The translations under genes and the position numbers were made by a program. A stretch of 64,000 bases of DNA from Phenylobacterium sp. (GTDB lineage: Bacteria > Pseudomonadota > Alphaproteobacteria > Caulobacterales > Caulobacteraceae): contig NZ_JAUSLG010000047.1 in assembly GCF_030646615.1 (NCBI RefSeq), positions 1-64,000 of the forward strand. Direction: 5' to 3'. The notes under the pieces are model-generated. The model did not search any database, had not been told where the DNA came from, and saw only the letters and a program-made list of their open reading frames with translations. This document shows positions 35,550-42,976 of the stretch, piece after piece (within the stretch, counting starts at the first letter, position 1; the number at the start of each line of letters is the position of its first letter).

Positions 35550-36062
35550 CTAAGGGCCGGACGCCTTCCGCCGCGCCGGGACCGCATCCAGCCGCTGCTG
35601 CAGCGCGCCGAGCGCCTCGCGCAGGGCGCCGAGTTCCCCGAGGTCGCCCCCGAGACGGCAGACCACCTCGCCTGGGATGGGCTGGGCCTTATCCCGCAGG
35701 GCTGCGCCCTCCGAGGTCAGGGAAATGATCACCCGGCGCTCGTCTCTGGGATCGCGGGCGCGATCCACAAGGCCCTGGGCCTCCAGCCGCTTGAGCAGGG
35801 GGGTGAGCGTGCCGCTATCCAGGTCCAGGGCCTGGCCGAGGTCGCCGACGCTGCGCGGCGCGGTCTCCCACAGGGCCAGCATGACCAGGTACTGGGGGTA
35901 GGTGAGGCCCAGGGGCGCCAGCAGGGTGCGATAGAGCCGCGTCACCCGGTTGCTGGCGCCATAGAGGGCGAAGCAGAGCTGCAGGTCGAGGCGAAGGGGG
36001 TTGACCCCTTCGCCTCCTGCGACCCTGGGGGCCTTGTCCTGTCTGGTGGCGTCCTGGTTCAC
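35550..36062 (-). CDS. ohrR: OhrR, organic-peroxide-sensing MarR-family repressor (2-Cys type)
   Basis: OhrR represses ohr until its reactive cysteine is oxidised by organic hydroperoxides. The 170-residue protein has the OhrR signature LDLQLCFALYGASNRVTRLYRTLLAPLGLTYPQYLVMLALWE with the sensor Cys30. The winged helix follows (SVGDLGQALDLDSGTLTPLLKRLEAQGLV, RDPRDERRVIISLT). A second Cys135 lies 105 residues later, the same separation as in the two-Cys Xanthomonas OhrR. The GTG start at 36062 overlaps the ohr stop (GTGA), so repressor and target share a transcript and autoregulation is likely. Confidence 0.9.
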   Translation of the reverse strand: MNQDATRQDKAPRVAGGEGVNPLRLDLQLCFALYGASNRVTRLYRTLLAPLGLTYPQYLVMLALWETAPRSVGDLGQALDLDSGTLTPLLKRLEAQGLVDRARDPRDERRVIISLTSEGAALRDKAQPIPGEVVCRLGGDLGELGALREALGALQQRLDAVPARRKASGP

Positions 36063-36478
36063 CGCACCGTCGTGGTCAGCTGCACGTCGATATTGCCGCG
36101 CACCGCATTGGAATAGGGGCAAACCTGGTGGGCTGTCTCCACCAGTTCGCGCGCCGGACCCTCGTCCAGGCCCTCGATCTCGGCGGCCAGGGCCACGCCC
36201 AGGCGGAAACCGCCGCCATCCTTGGGGTAGAGCTGGACGGTGGCGGTCACCGCGGCGTCCTTCAGGCCAAGCTTCTGCTGGCGCGCGACGTGGCGCACGG
36301 CGCTCTCGAAACAGGCGGCGTAGCCGGCGGCGAACAGCTGTTCGGGATTGGCGCCGTTGCCGTTGCCGCCCAGGGCCTTGGGCATGGCGAGGTCGGCCTT
36401 GAACTGACCATCGGTGGTCTCGACGTGGCCGTCACGGCCGCCGACGGCGCGGGCGCTGGTTTCATAGAGGTGGGACAT
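36059..36478 (-). CDS. ohr: Organic hydroperoxide resistance protein Ohr
   Basis: Ohr is a thiol peroxidase of the Ohr/OsmC fold that reduces organic hydroperoxides. The 139-residue protein carries both catalytic cysteines: Cys in NPEQLFAAGYAACFESAVRHVA and Cys in VCPYSNAVRGN. A conserved early Arg is also present. The ATG at 36478 follows GGAG at correct spacing; the nine codons before it in the frame are not conserved. A perfect palindrome at 36505-36526 directly upstream is the likely OhrR operator. Confidence 0.96.
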   Translation of the reverse strand: MSHLYETSARAVGGRDGHVETTDGQFKADLAMPKALGGNGNGANPEQLFAAGYAACFESAVRHVARQQKLGLKDAAVTATVQLYPKDGGGFRLGVALAAEIEGLDEGPARELVETAHQVCPYSNAVRGNIDVQLTTTVR

Positions 36479-36504
36479 GGGAAGCTCCTTTTCAATCTCA
36501 GACA

Positions 36505-36526
36505 ATTAGATTGTGTACAATCTAAT
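36505..36526. promoter_or_regulatory. OhrR operator
   Basis: Arms ATTAGATTGT and ACAATCTAAT are separated by GT, with no mismatch. The site is 27-48 nt upstream of the ohr ATG. AT-rich palindromes of this sort around the ohr promoter are known OhrR targets, and the repressor gene is second in the operon. It may also touch the promoter of the divergent transporter gene, whose start is 120 bp away. Confidence 0.85.
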
Positions 36527-36645
36527 ATGCTTCAAGGGGAGGCGCCGGACTTTCTGCGACGTGTCATCCCTTGCGCCGGACAAGGCCTTGCTCTTCAAGG
36601 ACATGGCGACGGCGCCACGACTCGGGCGCGGGCTGGGGAGGCTTG

Positions 36646-37923
36646 ATGTTCCGACCGGAAAACGCCCAGAGCCTTCTGGGCCTCGTTCTCGTCCTCGTGG
36701 TCTGCTGGGCCCTGTCGGAGGACCGCTCGCGCTTTCCCTGGCGCCTGGCCCTGGGGGCCCTGACCGTCCAGATCCTGCTGGTCCTGGGCCTGTTCGGCCT
36801 GCCGGGCGCGCGCTCGGTGGTCCGTGGGATCAATGCCGGCGTCGATGGCCTGGCCGCGGCCACCGCCCAGGGGACCCAGTTCGTGTTCGGCTACATGGCC
36901 GGAGGGGCCCAGCCCTATCCGGTCACCGATCCGGGCGCCCTGTTCGTCTTCGCCTTCCAGGTCCTGCCGCTGATCCTGGTGATCTCGGCGCTGTCGGCCC
37001 TGCTGTGGCACTGGAAGATCCTGAAGTGGATCACCCAGGGCTTCGGCTTCGTGTTCCAGAAGACCATGGGCCTGGGCGGCGCCTCGGCGCTTGCGGTGGC
37101 GGTGAACATCTTCCTCGGCATGATCGAAAGCCCGATCGTGATCCGCGCCTATCTCGACAAGCTGACCCGCTCGGAGGTCTTCCTGATGATCGTGGTCGGC
37201 CTGGCGACCGTCGCCGGCTCCACCATGGTCGCCTACGCCACCATCCTGCGCGAGGTGCTGCCCAATGCGGCGGCCCATGTGCTGGTGGCCTCCATCGTCT
37301 CGGCCCCGGCCGGCGTGCTGCTGGCCAGGATCATCGTGCCGGAGAAGAAGGGGCAGGGGGGCTATTTCGCCGACTACGGCTCGCTGCTGAAGTATGACAG
37401 CTCCATCGACGCCATCTCCAAGGGCACGATGGACGGCCTCACCGTGGCCCTGAACATCTCGGCCATCCTGATCGTCTTCGTCTCCTTCGTAGCCATCGGC
37501 AACGGCCTGCTCAGCGCCTTTCCCGATGTGCTGGGGGCGCCCCTGACCATCGAGCGGGTGCTGGGCGTGGTCTTCTCCCCCCTGGCCTGGCTGATCGGCG
37601 TGCCCTGGTCCGAGGCGCCCCAGGCGGGCTACCTGCTGGGGGTCAAGCTGATGCTCACCGAGTTCATCGCCTTCATCCAGCTGGGCGGCGTGCCGGCCGA
37701 GGCCATGAGCGAGCGCACCCGGATGATCATGACCTATGCGCTCTGCGGGTTCGCCAATATCGGCTCGGTGGGGATCACCGTCACCGGCATGGGGGTGCTG
37801 ATGCCCGAGCGCCGGGCCGAGATCATCGGCATGGTCTGGAAGGCCCTGCTGGCCGGCTTCCTGGCCACCTGCATGACCGCCGCCGTGGTCGGGGCCATGC
37901 CCCGGGAGCTGTTCGGCCTTTAA
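36646..37923 (+). CDS. Concentrative nucleoside transporter (CNT/NupC family)
   Basis: The 425-residue inner-membrane symporter imports nucleosides with H+ or Na+. CNT landmarks are present: FVFAFQVLPLILVISALSALLWHWKILKWITQGFGFVFQKTMGLGGASALAVAVNIFLGMIESPIVIRAYL, then GLATVAGSTMVAYA, and a late TEFIAFIQLGG / YALCGFANIGSVGITVTGMGVLMPERR. The ATG at 36646 has a strong GGGGAGG 6 nt upstream. It is divergent from ohr and followed by a GST gene 70 bp downstream. Confidence 0.92.
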   Translation: MFRPENAQSLLGLVLVLVVCWALSEDRSRFPWRLALGALTVQILLVLGLFGLPGARSVVRGINAGVDGLAAATAQGTQFVFGYMAGGAQPYPVTDPGALFVFAFQVLPLILVISALSALLWHWKILKWITQGFGFVFQKTMGLGGASALAVAVNIFLGMIESPIVIRAYLDKLTRSEVFLMIVVGLATVAGSTMVAYATILREVLPNAAAHVLVASIVSAPAGVLLARIIVPEKKGQGGYFADYGSLLKYDSSIDAISKGTMDGLTVALNISAILIVFVSFVAIGNGLLSAFPDVLGAPLTIERVLGVVFSPLAWLIGVPWSEAPQAGYLLGVKLMLTEFIAFIQLGGVPAEAMSERTRMIMTYALCGFANIGSVGITVTGMGVLMPERRAEIIGMVWKALLAGFLATCMTAAVVGAMPRELFGL

Positions 37924-37993
37924 GGTCCGCCGCTTGACCGCCGCGGCGTCAGGGCGCCTCTTTTCGACGCCTGACCATCCAGGAGGAGTCGCC

Positions 37994-38611
37994 ATGAAGA
38001 TCTATGACACCCAGCGCGCGCCCAATCCCCGCCGGGTTCGCCTGTTCATGATCGAAAAGGGCATCGAGGACGTCGAGATCGTCCCGGTCAGCCTGCTGGA
38101 AGGCGCCCACAAGCAGCCGGACTACCTGGCCAAGGCGGGCCTGGCCAATGTGCCGATGCTGGAGATGGACGACGGCACCTGCATCACCGAGTCCCTGGCC
38201 ATCTGCCGCTACCTGGAGAGCGTCTATCCCGAGCCGAACCTGATGGGGCGCGACCCCAAGGAGACGGCGATCATCGAGATGTGGACCAGGCGGGCCGAGA
38301 TGATGGTGGCCACGCCGCTGATGATGGCCGTACGCCACACCCACCCGGCCCTGGGCGTGCTCGAAAAACAGAATCCCGCCATCGGCGAGGCCAACGCCCA
38401 GAGCGGGACCCGGGCCCTGAAGCTGTTCGACCGCCGCCTGGCCGAGAGCGAATGGATCGCCGCCGATCGCCTGACCATCGCCGACATCGTCGCCTTCGCC
38501 TCCATCGACTTCGCCCGCATGATCAAGTTCCGCCCGCCGGAGGACCTGACCCATGTGAACCGCTGGCTTGAGGCCATGCGCACCCGTGACTCAGTAAAGA
38601 CCGCCCTATGA
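37994..38611 (+). CDS. Glutathione S-transferase family protein
   Basis: The 205-residue protein has the thioredoxin-fold GST N-domain (MKIYDTQRAPNPRRVRLFMIEKGIEDVEIVPV ... NVPMLEMDDGTCITESLAICRYLESVYP, with the cis-Pro and the E-S glutathione contact). An all-helical C-domain follows with the N-capping box LTIADIVAFASIDF. The ATG at 37994 has AGGAGGAG upstream. The substrate is unknown. The stop overlaps the next gene's start (ATGA). Confidence 0.9.
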   Translation: MKIYDTQRAPNPRRVRLFMIEKGIEDVEIVPVSLLEGAHKQPDYLAKAGLANVPMLEMDDGTCITESLAICRYLESVYPEPNLMGRDPKETAIIEMWTRRAEMMVATPLMMAVRHTHPALGVLEKQNPAIGEANAQSGTRALKLFDRRLAESEWIAADRLTIADIVAFASIDFARMIKFRPPEDLTHVNRWLEAMRTRDSVKTAL

Positions 38612-39081
38612 AATCCCTGTTGTTCGCCGGCCTGCTCCTGGCCTTCGCCGCGCCCGCAGCCGCCCAGGACGTGACCATCTCGAAGGCTGACGGGACGCAG
38701 GTGACCCTCAGCGCCGCGGCGCTGGCCGACCTGCCCCGGGCCCAGGTGACCGTGCCCGGCGACGCCGGCCCCAGCCTCTATGAAGGTCCGCCCCTGGCCT
38801 ATGTGATGCGCGCCGCCGGCCTGCCGGTGGGCATGCGCGCCCACGGGGACCCGATGCGGGGTTATCTCGTGGTCCGCGGCGCCGACGGCTACGCCGCCGT
38901 GGTGTCCGCCGTCGAGGCCGACAAGGACCTGCACAAGGACGTGGCCATCCTGGCCGACACCCTCGATGGTCAGCCGCTGCCCGAGCGGGAAGGGCCCCGG
39001 CGCCTGGTGATCGCCGACGACATCAAGTCCTGGCGCAGCGTCCGCCAGGTGGTGGCCATGGACTACCGGATCGCCGACTGA
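38608..39081 (+). CDS. Secreted protein with molybdopterin-oxidoreductase-like domain
   Basis: The 157-residue protein has a signal peptide (LLFAGLLLAFAAPAAAQ). Its domain resembles the small stand-alone form of the sulfite-oxidase molybdopterin-binding fold (LYEGPPLAYVMRAAGLPVGMRAHGDPMRGYLVVRGADGYAAVVSAVEAD and RRLVIADDIKSWRSVRQVVAMDYR). The cofactor-binding Cys of true sulfite oxidases is absent, so a non-catalytic or unknown role is likely. It is coupled to the GST gene by a 4-bp overlap. Confidence 0.65.
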   Translation: MKSLLFAGLLLAFAAPAAAQDVTISKADGTQVTLSAAALADLPRAQVTVPGDAGPSLYEGPPLAYVMRAAGLPVGMRAHGDPMRGYLVVRGADGYAAVVSAVEADKDLHKDVAILADTLDGQPLPEREGPRRLVIADDIKSWRSVRQVVAMDYRIAD

Positions 39082-39084
39082 GGC

Positions 39085-39516
39085 TCAGGCCCGCGGGTAG
39101 AGGATGATCTGGGTGCAGCGGAAGGCGGCCATCAGCTTGCCGGTGGCGGCGTCCTCGACCCGGGCGTCCCAGACCTGGGTGGTGCGGCCGCCGTGCAGCA
39201 GGGTGGCGGTGCACAGCACCTCGCCCTCGCGCAGGGTGCCGACGAAGTTGCACTTCACCTCGGCGGTGGTGAAGCCGCTGGCGCCCTCGGGCCAGGCGGT
39301 GGAGACTCCATAGGCGCAGAGGATGTCGGCGACGGTGAGCACCGCGCCGGCCAGGAGGAATCCGGTGTGGGCGACCAGGTCCTCGCGCACGCGGAAGCGA
39401 CCCACCACGCGGCCGTTGTCCGTCTCGAGAATCTCAAGCCCCAAATGCCCCGGAAGCTTGCCGAAATTGGCGTCGTTGAGGCGTTCGCGGCTGGTGTTGT
39501 TGTTGAGACTGGCCAT
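39085..39516 (-). CDS. PaaI-family hotdog thioesterase
   Basis: The 143-residue protein carries the hotdog core LVAHTGFLLAGAVLTVADILCAYGVSTAWPEGASGFTTAEVKCNFVGTLREGEVLCTATLLHGGRTTQVWDARVEDAATGKLMAAFRCTQIIL. The 'H-x-G-x(3)-A/G-x(4)-A-D' motif and late 'G-R-T-T-Q-V-W' strand fit acyl-CoA thioesterases of the PaaI group. The ATG at 39516 begins the likely start MASLNNNTSRERL; the residues encoded before it are unconserved. It is convergent with the gene before, with a 3-bp gap. Confidence 0.87.
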   Translation of the reverse strand: MASLNNNTSRERLNDANFGKLPGHLGLEILETDNGRVVGRFRVREDLVAHTGFLLAGAVLTVADILCAYGVSTAWPEGASGFTTAEVKCNFVGTLREGEVLCTATLLHGGRTTQVWDARVEDAATGKLMAAFRCTQIILYPRA

Positions 39517-39609
39517 GGCCGACAAGCTAGGCTGCAAACCCGCGGTTCGCCAGTCTGAGATTGCGAGGGGGCGACCGGAACCTTTCCCCAAGGCAGAGGT
39601 TAGGATGGC

Positions 39610-39771
39610 ATGTCATTGCTCATCACCATCGTCATCATCCTCGTCGTGCTCGGCCTCGCCCTCTACGCCGTGCGCCTCCTGCCCATCCCGGGCCCCCTGA
39701 ACGGGATCATCCAGGCCCTTCTGGTGGTCATCGCCCTGGTGGTCATCGCCCAGCGCGCCGGACTCTTCTAG
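39610..39771 (+). CDS. Small 53-residue two-helix membrane protein
   Basis: The frame runs from an ATG at 39610 to a TAG at 39769-39771. It encodes two hydrophobic helices: LLITIVIILVVLGLALYAV and IIQALLVVIALVVIAQRAG. They are joined by a tight turn RLLPIPGPLNG. The near-perfect hydrophobic pattern, the Pro-Gly turn and a purine-rich GGTTAGGATGGC just upstream all argue that it is real. Function is unknown. It lies between the divergent thioesterase gene and the convergent LLM gene. Confidence 0.7.
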   Translation: MSLLITIVIILVVLGLALYAVRLLPIPGPLNGIIQALLVVIALVVIAQRAGLF

Positions 39772-39779
39772 CGCCAGGT

Positions 39780-40775
39780 TCAGGCGGGCTTGATCAGTTC
39801 CAGCGACCGGATGCGGCTTTCCAGGCTGGGTCCGGACGCCATGACGAAGATCTCGTCGGCCCCGCTGGCCCTGGCCTTGTCCGCCAGACGCGCCCGAACC
39901 TGTTCGGCCGAGCCGGCGATGCTACGCGTCTCGATGTCCACAAGGCGCGGATCGCCGGCGTGTTCGGCCAGGAAGGCCTGCGCCTCGGGGATGACCGGGA
40001 AGCGCTGACGTCGCCCCAGGGCGGTGGCCAGCGTCGAGGCGCGCCGCGGCGCGTCCAGCCGCAGGGCCTCGGCCTCGGTTTCCGCCGCTAGCGCGATGGT
40101 GGCGATGGCGGCCATGGGCGTCTGCCGGAAGGGCGAAGGGGTGAAGGCGCGCCGGTAGGCCTCGACCGCCGGCGCCCCGTCGGCGCGGGCGATGAATTCC
40201 GCAAACACCATCCCCACACCCGCCCGCCCCGCGAAGTCGGCGCTGTCGGGCGACGAGCACAGCATGAACAGGTCCGGATGCGATGGCCCTCTGGGGTGGG
40301 CGCGGATCTCCCGCGCCGGATGATCGGGGCCGATCAGCTCCTGGCCTGACGCATCCAGCAGCCAGGCGTTCAGCAGGGCGAAATAATGCGGGAAGGCTTC
40401 CGACGAGGCCGAACGCAGGGCCGCCCCCGTGCGGCCGTCGGCGCCCAGGGCCCGGCCTACCCCCAGGTCGATCCGCCCCGGCGCCAGGGCCTCCAGCTCC
40501 ATGAACACCTCGGCGACCTTCAAGGGCGAATAGTTGACCAGCATCACCCCGCCCGAACCCAGGCGGATGGTGGAGGTGACCTGGGTCAGGGCCGCGATGA
40601 GGATTTCCGGCGCGGGGGAGGCGAGGCCCTCGATATTGTGGTGCTCGGCCACCCAGAACCGGTCATAGCCCAGCCGCTCGGCGGCCTTGGCCACCTCCAG
40701 CGTCTGGCGGACGGCCTGGGCCTGGGTGACGCCCGCGCCCACCGGCGAGAGGTCGAGGACCGAAAGCCGCGTCAC
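39780..40775 (-). CDS. LLM-class (luciferase-like) flavin-dependent oxidoreductase
   Basis: The 331-residue protein belongs to the bacterial luciferase-like FMN/F420 monooxygenase group. Motifs are SVLDLSPVGAGVTQAQAVRQTLEVAKAAERLGYDRFWVAEHHN at the N-terminus, then IRLGSGGVMLVNYSPLKVAEVFMELEALAPGRIDLGVGRA. A C-terminal domain follows (IAGSAEQVRARLADKARASGADEIFVMA). This subgroup starts with 'LSVLDLSPV' and is common as a single-component oxidoreductase of unknown substrate. The GTG at 40775 overlaps the stop of the small membrane protein gene (GTGA). Confidence 0.9.
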   Translation of the reverse strand: MTRLSVLDLSPVGAGVTQAQAVRQTLEVAKAAERLGYDRFWVAEHHNIEGLASPAPEILIAALTQVTSTIRLGSGGVMLVNYSPLKVAEVFMELEALAPGRIDLGVGRALGADGRTGAALRSASSEAFPHYFALLNAWLLDASGQELIGPDHPAREIRAHPRGPSHPDLFMLCSSPDSADFAGRAGVGMVFAEFIARADGAPAVEAYRRAFTPSPFRQTPMAAIATIALAAETEAEALRLDAPRRASTLATALGRRQRFPVIPEAQAFLAEHAGDPRLVDIETRSIAGSAEQVRARLADKARASGADEIFVMASGPSLESRIRSLELIKPA

Positions 40776-41026
40776 GAGGTGGGCGTCTTCAGCTCGCGGA
40801 ACACCATGCGCACGCCATAGGCGGCGACGAGGCCGGCGAAGATCAGCACGACGATGGAGACCGGCATGGCCGTGGGCTCGGCCGATGTCATCCACTGGCG
40901 CGGCGCGACGCCGGTCAGGAAGAAGGCGAGCTCGAACGCCTTGAACAGGGCCACAGGGCCAGCCAGCAGGGCGAGCGCCGCCCCCATGGCGATCTGGCCC
41001 AGATTGCGTTTGGCGGGCTGGCTCAT
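40772..41026 (-). CDS. Small two-TM membrane protein
   Basis: The 84-residue protein has two hydrophobic segments (IAMGAALALLAGPVALFKAFELAFFLTGV and MPVSIVVLIFAGLVAAYGVRMVF) and short charged ends. I recognise no family. It is translationally coupled to the LLM oxidoreductase that follows it. The ATG at 41026 is the only plausible start. Confidence 0.65.
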   Translation of the reverse strand: MSQPAKRNLGQIAMGAALALLAGPVALFKAFELAFFLTGVAPRQWMTSAEPTAMPVSIVVLIFAGLVAAYGVRMVFRELKTPTS

Positions 41027-41087
41027 GGGAACTCCTGACGGATGGGCGAGGCTCTCAACATGGCGTCGCGGCGATGGGACACAAGGC

Positions 41088-41537
41088 TCAGGTCCTGGGC
41101 CCGCGCTTCTTGATGACCCCGGAAAAGCTCATGACGTTCTCGCCGCCGGTGGTGATGAGCCCGCGGACGAAGACCATGGAGCGGGCGGCCTTGACCACCT
41201 CGCCGGTGCATTCGACCAGGGCGCCGAGCGGCACGGCGCCGACGAACTCGCCGTTCAGGGTGGCGGTCACCGAGTGGTTGCCCTGCAGGGCCTCACGGGC
41301 GATCACGAACAGGCAGTAGTCGGCGAAGGTCATGATGCAGCCGCCGTGCATGAAGCCGCCGCCGTTCATGTGCTTCTTTTCCGCCCGGAAGGCGCAGCGG
41401 GGCGCGCCGTCGGGGTCGTGGCGGAAATAGAATGGCCCGGCATGATCCTCGAAGGGGTCGGAGCCCTCCCAGGTGCGCCAGCCGGCCCATTCGCCTTCGG
41501 TCACCAGGCCGTTCTGCGCTTCGCCGCCGCCATCCAT
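41088..41537 (-). CDS. PaaI-family hotdog thioesterase
   Basis: The 149-residue protein is the third hotdog thioesterase of the window. Its core is KKHMNGGGFMHGGCIMTFADYCLFVIAREALQGNHSVTATLNGEFVGAVPLGALVECTGEVVKAARSMVFVRGLITTGGENVMSFSGVIKK. The 'M-H-G-G-x(3)-F-A-D' motif and the final strand 'GGENVMSFSGVI' place it among acyl-CoA thioesterases. It is divergent from the thiolase gene across a 185-bp gap that contains CGCCCCG-CC-CGGGGCG (near 41586) and the palindrome CCATTCCGGAATGG (41633-41646). Confidence 0.88.
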   Translation of the reverse strand: MDGGGEAQNGLVTEGEWAGWRTWEGSDPFEDHAGPFYFRHDPDGAPRCAFRAEKKHMNGGGFMHGGCIMTFADYCLFVIAREALQGNHSVTATLNGEFVGAVPLGALVECTGEVVKAARSMVFVRGLITTGGENVMSFSGVIKKRGPRT

Positions 41538-41722
41538 GCGTCTACCCCGTAAAAGAAAGATCGAACCCGCCGCTCCTTAACCGCCGCCCCGCCCGGGGCG
41601 AAAGGACTCATTTGTCGCCGCGGCCCGCGCGTCCATTCCGGAATGGCGCCGAAGGGTTTGCCCGGCGTCGCCTCTGTCACTAGTTTCCACCCCTCTGAAA
41701 CCAAAGTCTGCGAGGCGCGACC

Positions 41723-42931
41723 ATGGAAGGCCGGACCGTTTATCTCTGTGCAGGTCTGCGCAGCCCCATTGGCCGTTATGGCGGGGCGCTGGCCAAGGTG
41801 CGCGCCGACGACCTGGCCGCCCATCCGATCCGCGCCCTGATGGCCAGCCTGCCCAGCGTCGACTGGGAAGAGGTGGACGAGGTGGTCTATGGCTGCGTCA
41901 ACCAGGCCGGCGAGGACAACCGCAATGTGGCGCGCATGGCGCTGCTGCTGGCCGGCATGCCGAGCTCGGTCCCAGGGCTGACCGTCAACCGGCTCTGCGC
42001 CTCGGGTCTCGACGCTGTCATCGCAGGGGCGCGCGCCATCGCGGTGGGCGAGGCCGAGCTGATCATCGCCGGCGGGGTCGAAAGCATGACCCGCTCGCCC
42101 TTCGTCATGGGCAAGGCCGACTCGGCCTTCTCCCGCTCGGCGGAAATCTTCGACACCACCATCGGCTGGCGGTTCGTGAACCCCCAGATGCAGAAAGACT
42201 ACGGCGTCGACTCCATGCCGGAGACCGCCGAGAATGTGGCGACGGACTATCAGATCGCCCGGGGCGATCAGGACGCCTTCGCCGCTCGCAGCCAGCAGCG
42301 CTATGGGGCAGCGCAAGCCCGCGGCTATTTCGAAGGCGAGATCGCGCCGATCACGCTGAAGGACCGCAAGGGCGAGACCGTGGTCTCCAAGGACGAGCAC
42401 CCCCGCCCCGACACCACGCTGGAGGCGCTCCAGGGGCTGAAGCCCATTGTCCGTCCCGACGGCACGGTGACGGCGGGCAATGCGTCCGGCGTCAATGACG
42501 GCGCCGCAGCCCTGCTGCTGGCCTCGGCCGAGATGGTGCAGAAGCTGGGCCTCGAGCCGCTGGCCCGGATCGAGGGCGGGGCCTCAGGCGGCGTGCCGCC
42601 ACGGGTCATGGGCTATGGCCCGGTGCCGGCGGTGGAGAAGCTGTGCGGCCGCCTGGGTCTCAGCCCCAAGGACTTCGACGTGGTCGAGCTGAATGAGGCC
42701 TTCGCCGCCCAGGCCCTGGCCTGCACCCGGGCCTGGGGGCTGGCCGACGACGCCGAGCATGTGAACCCGCACGGGGGCGCCATCGCCATCGGCCATCCTC
42801 TGGGCGCGTCGGGCGCACGCATCGCGCTCACGGCGGCGCGGGCGATGAACGAGCGGGGCGGCGCCCGGGCGCTGGCCACCATGTGCGTCGGCGTCGGCCA
42901 GGGCTCGGCCCTGGCCCTGGCCAAAGCCTAA
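41723..42931 (+). CDS. pcaF: Thiolase, 3-oxoadipyl-CoA thiolase type (acetyl-CoA acyltransferase)
   Basis: The 402-residue thiolase has the nucleophilic Cys in [18 protein letters not shown], the His in [18 protein letters not shown] and the second Cys in [13 protein letters not shown]. The block [35 protein letters not shown] ... [14 protein letters not shown] is characteristic of PcaF/PaaJ, which cleave 3-oxoadipyl-CoA to succinyl-CoA and acetyl-CoA in aromatic breakdown. No other pca or paa gene adjoins it. Its partner is instead an acyl-CoA dehydrogenase 45 bp downstream, so a general beta-oxidation role cannot be excluded. Confidence 0.85.
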   Translation: MEGRTVYLCAGLRSPIGRYGGALAKVRADDLAAHPIRALMASLPSVDWEEVDEVVYGCVNQAGEDNRNVARMALLLAGMPSSVPGLTVNRLCASGLDAVIAGARAIAVGEAELIIAGGVESMTRSPFVMGKADSAFSRSAEIFDTTIGWRFVNPQMQKDYGVDSMPETAENVATDYQIARGDQDAFAARSQQRYGAAQARGYFEGEIAPITLKDRKGETVVSKDEHPRPDTTLEALQGLKPIVRPDGTVTAGNASGVNDGAAALLLASAEMVQKLGLEPLARIEGGASGGVPPRVMGYGPVPAVEKLCGRLGLSPKDFDVVELNEAFAAQALACTRAWGLADDAEHVNPHGGAIAIGHPLGASGARIALTAARAMNERGGARALATMCVGVGQGSALALAKA

Positions 42932-42963
42932 GACCTTCCAGGCCAAGCTTAAGACCTTCCAGG
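42929..42963 (+). repeat. Short tandem direct repeat after the thiolase stop
   Basis: TAAGACCTTCCAGG occurs at 42929-42942 and again at 42950-42963, a 14-bp unit with a 21-bp period. The first copy includes the thiolase stop codon; the second lies 14 bp before the next ATG. It looks like a local duplication. Confidence 0.6.
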
Positions 42964-42976
42964 AAAGACGAAGACC

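Noticed and set aside
36595-37995. 466-residue minus-strand ORF opposite the nucleoside transporter
   Set aside because: His/Gln/Asp-rich antisense shadow of a recognised transporter.
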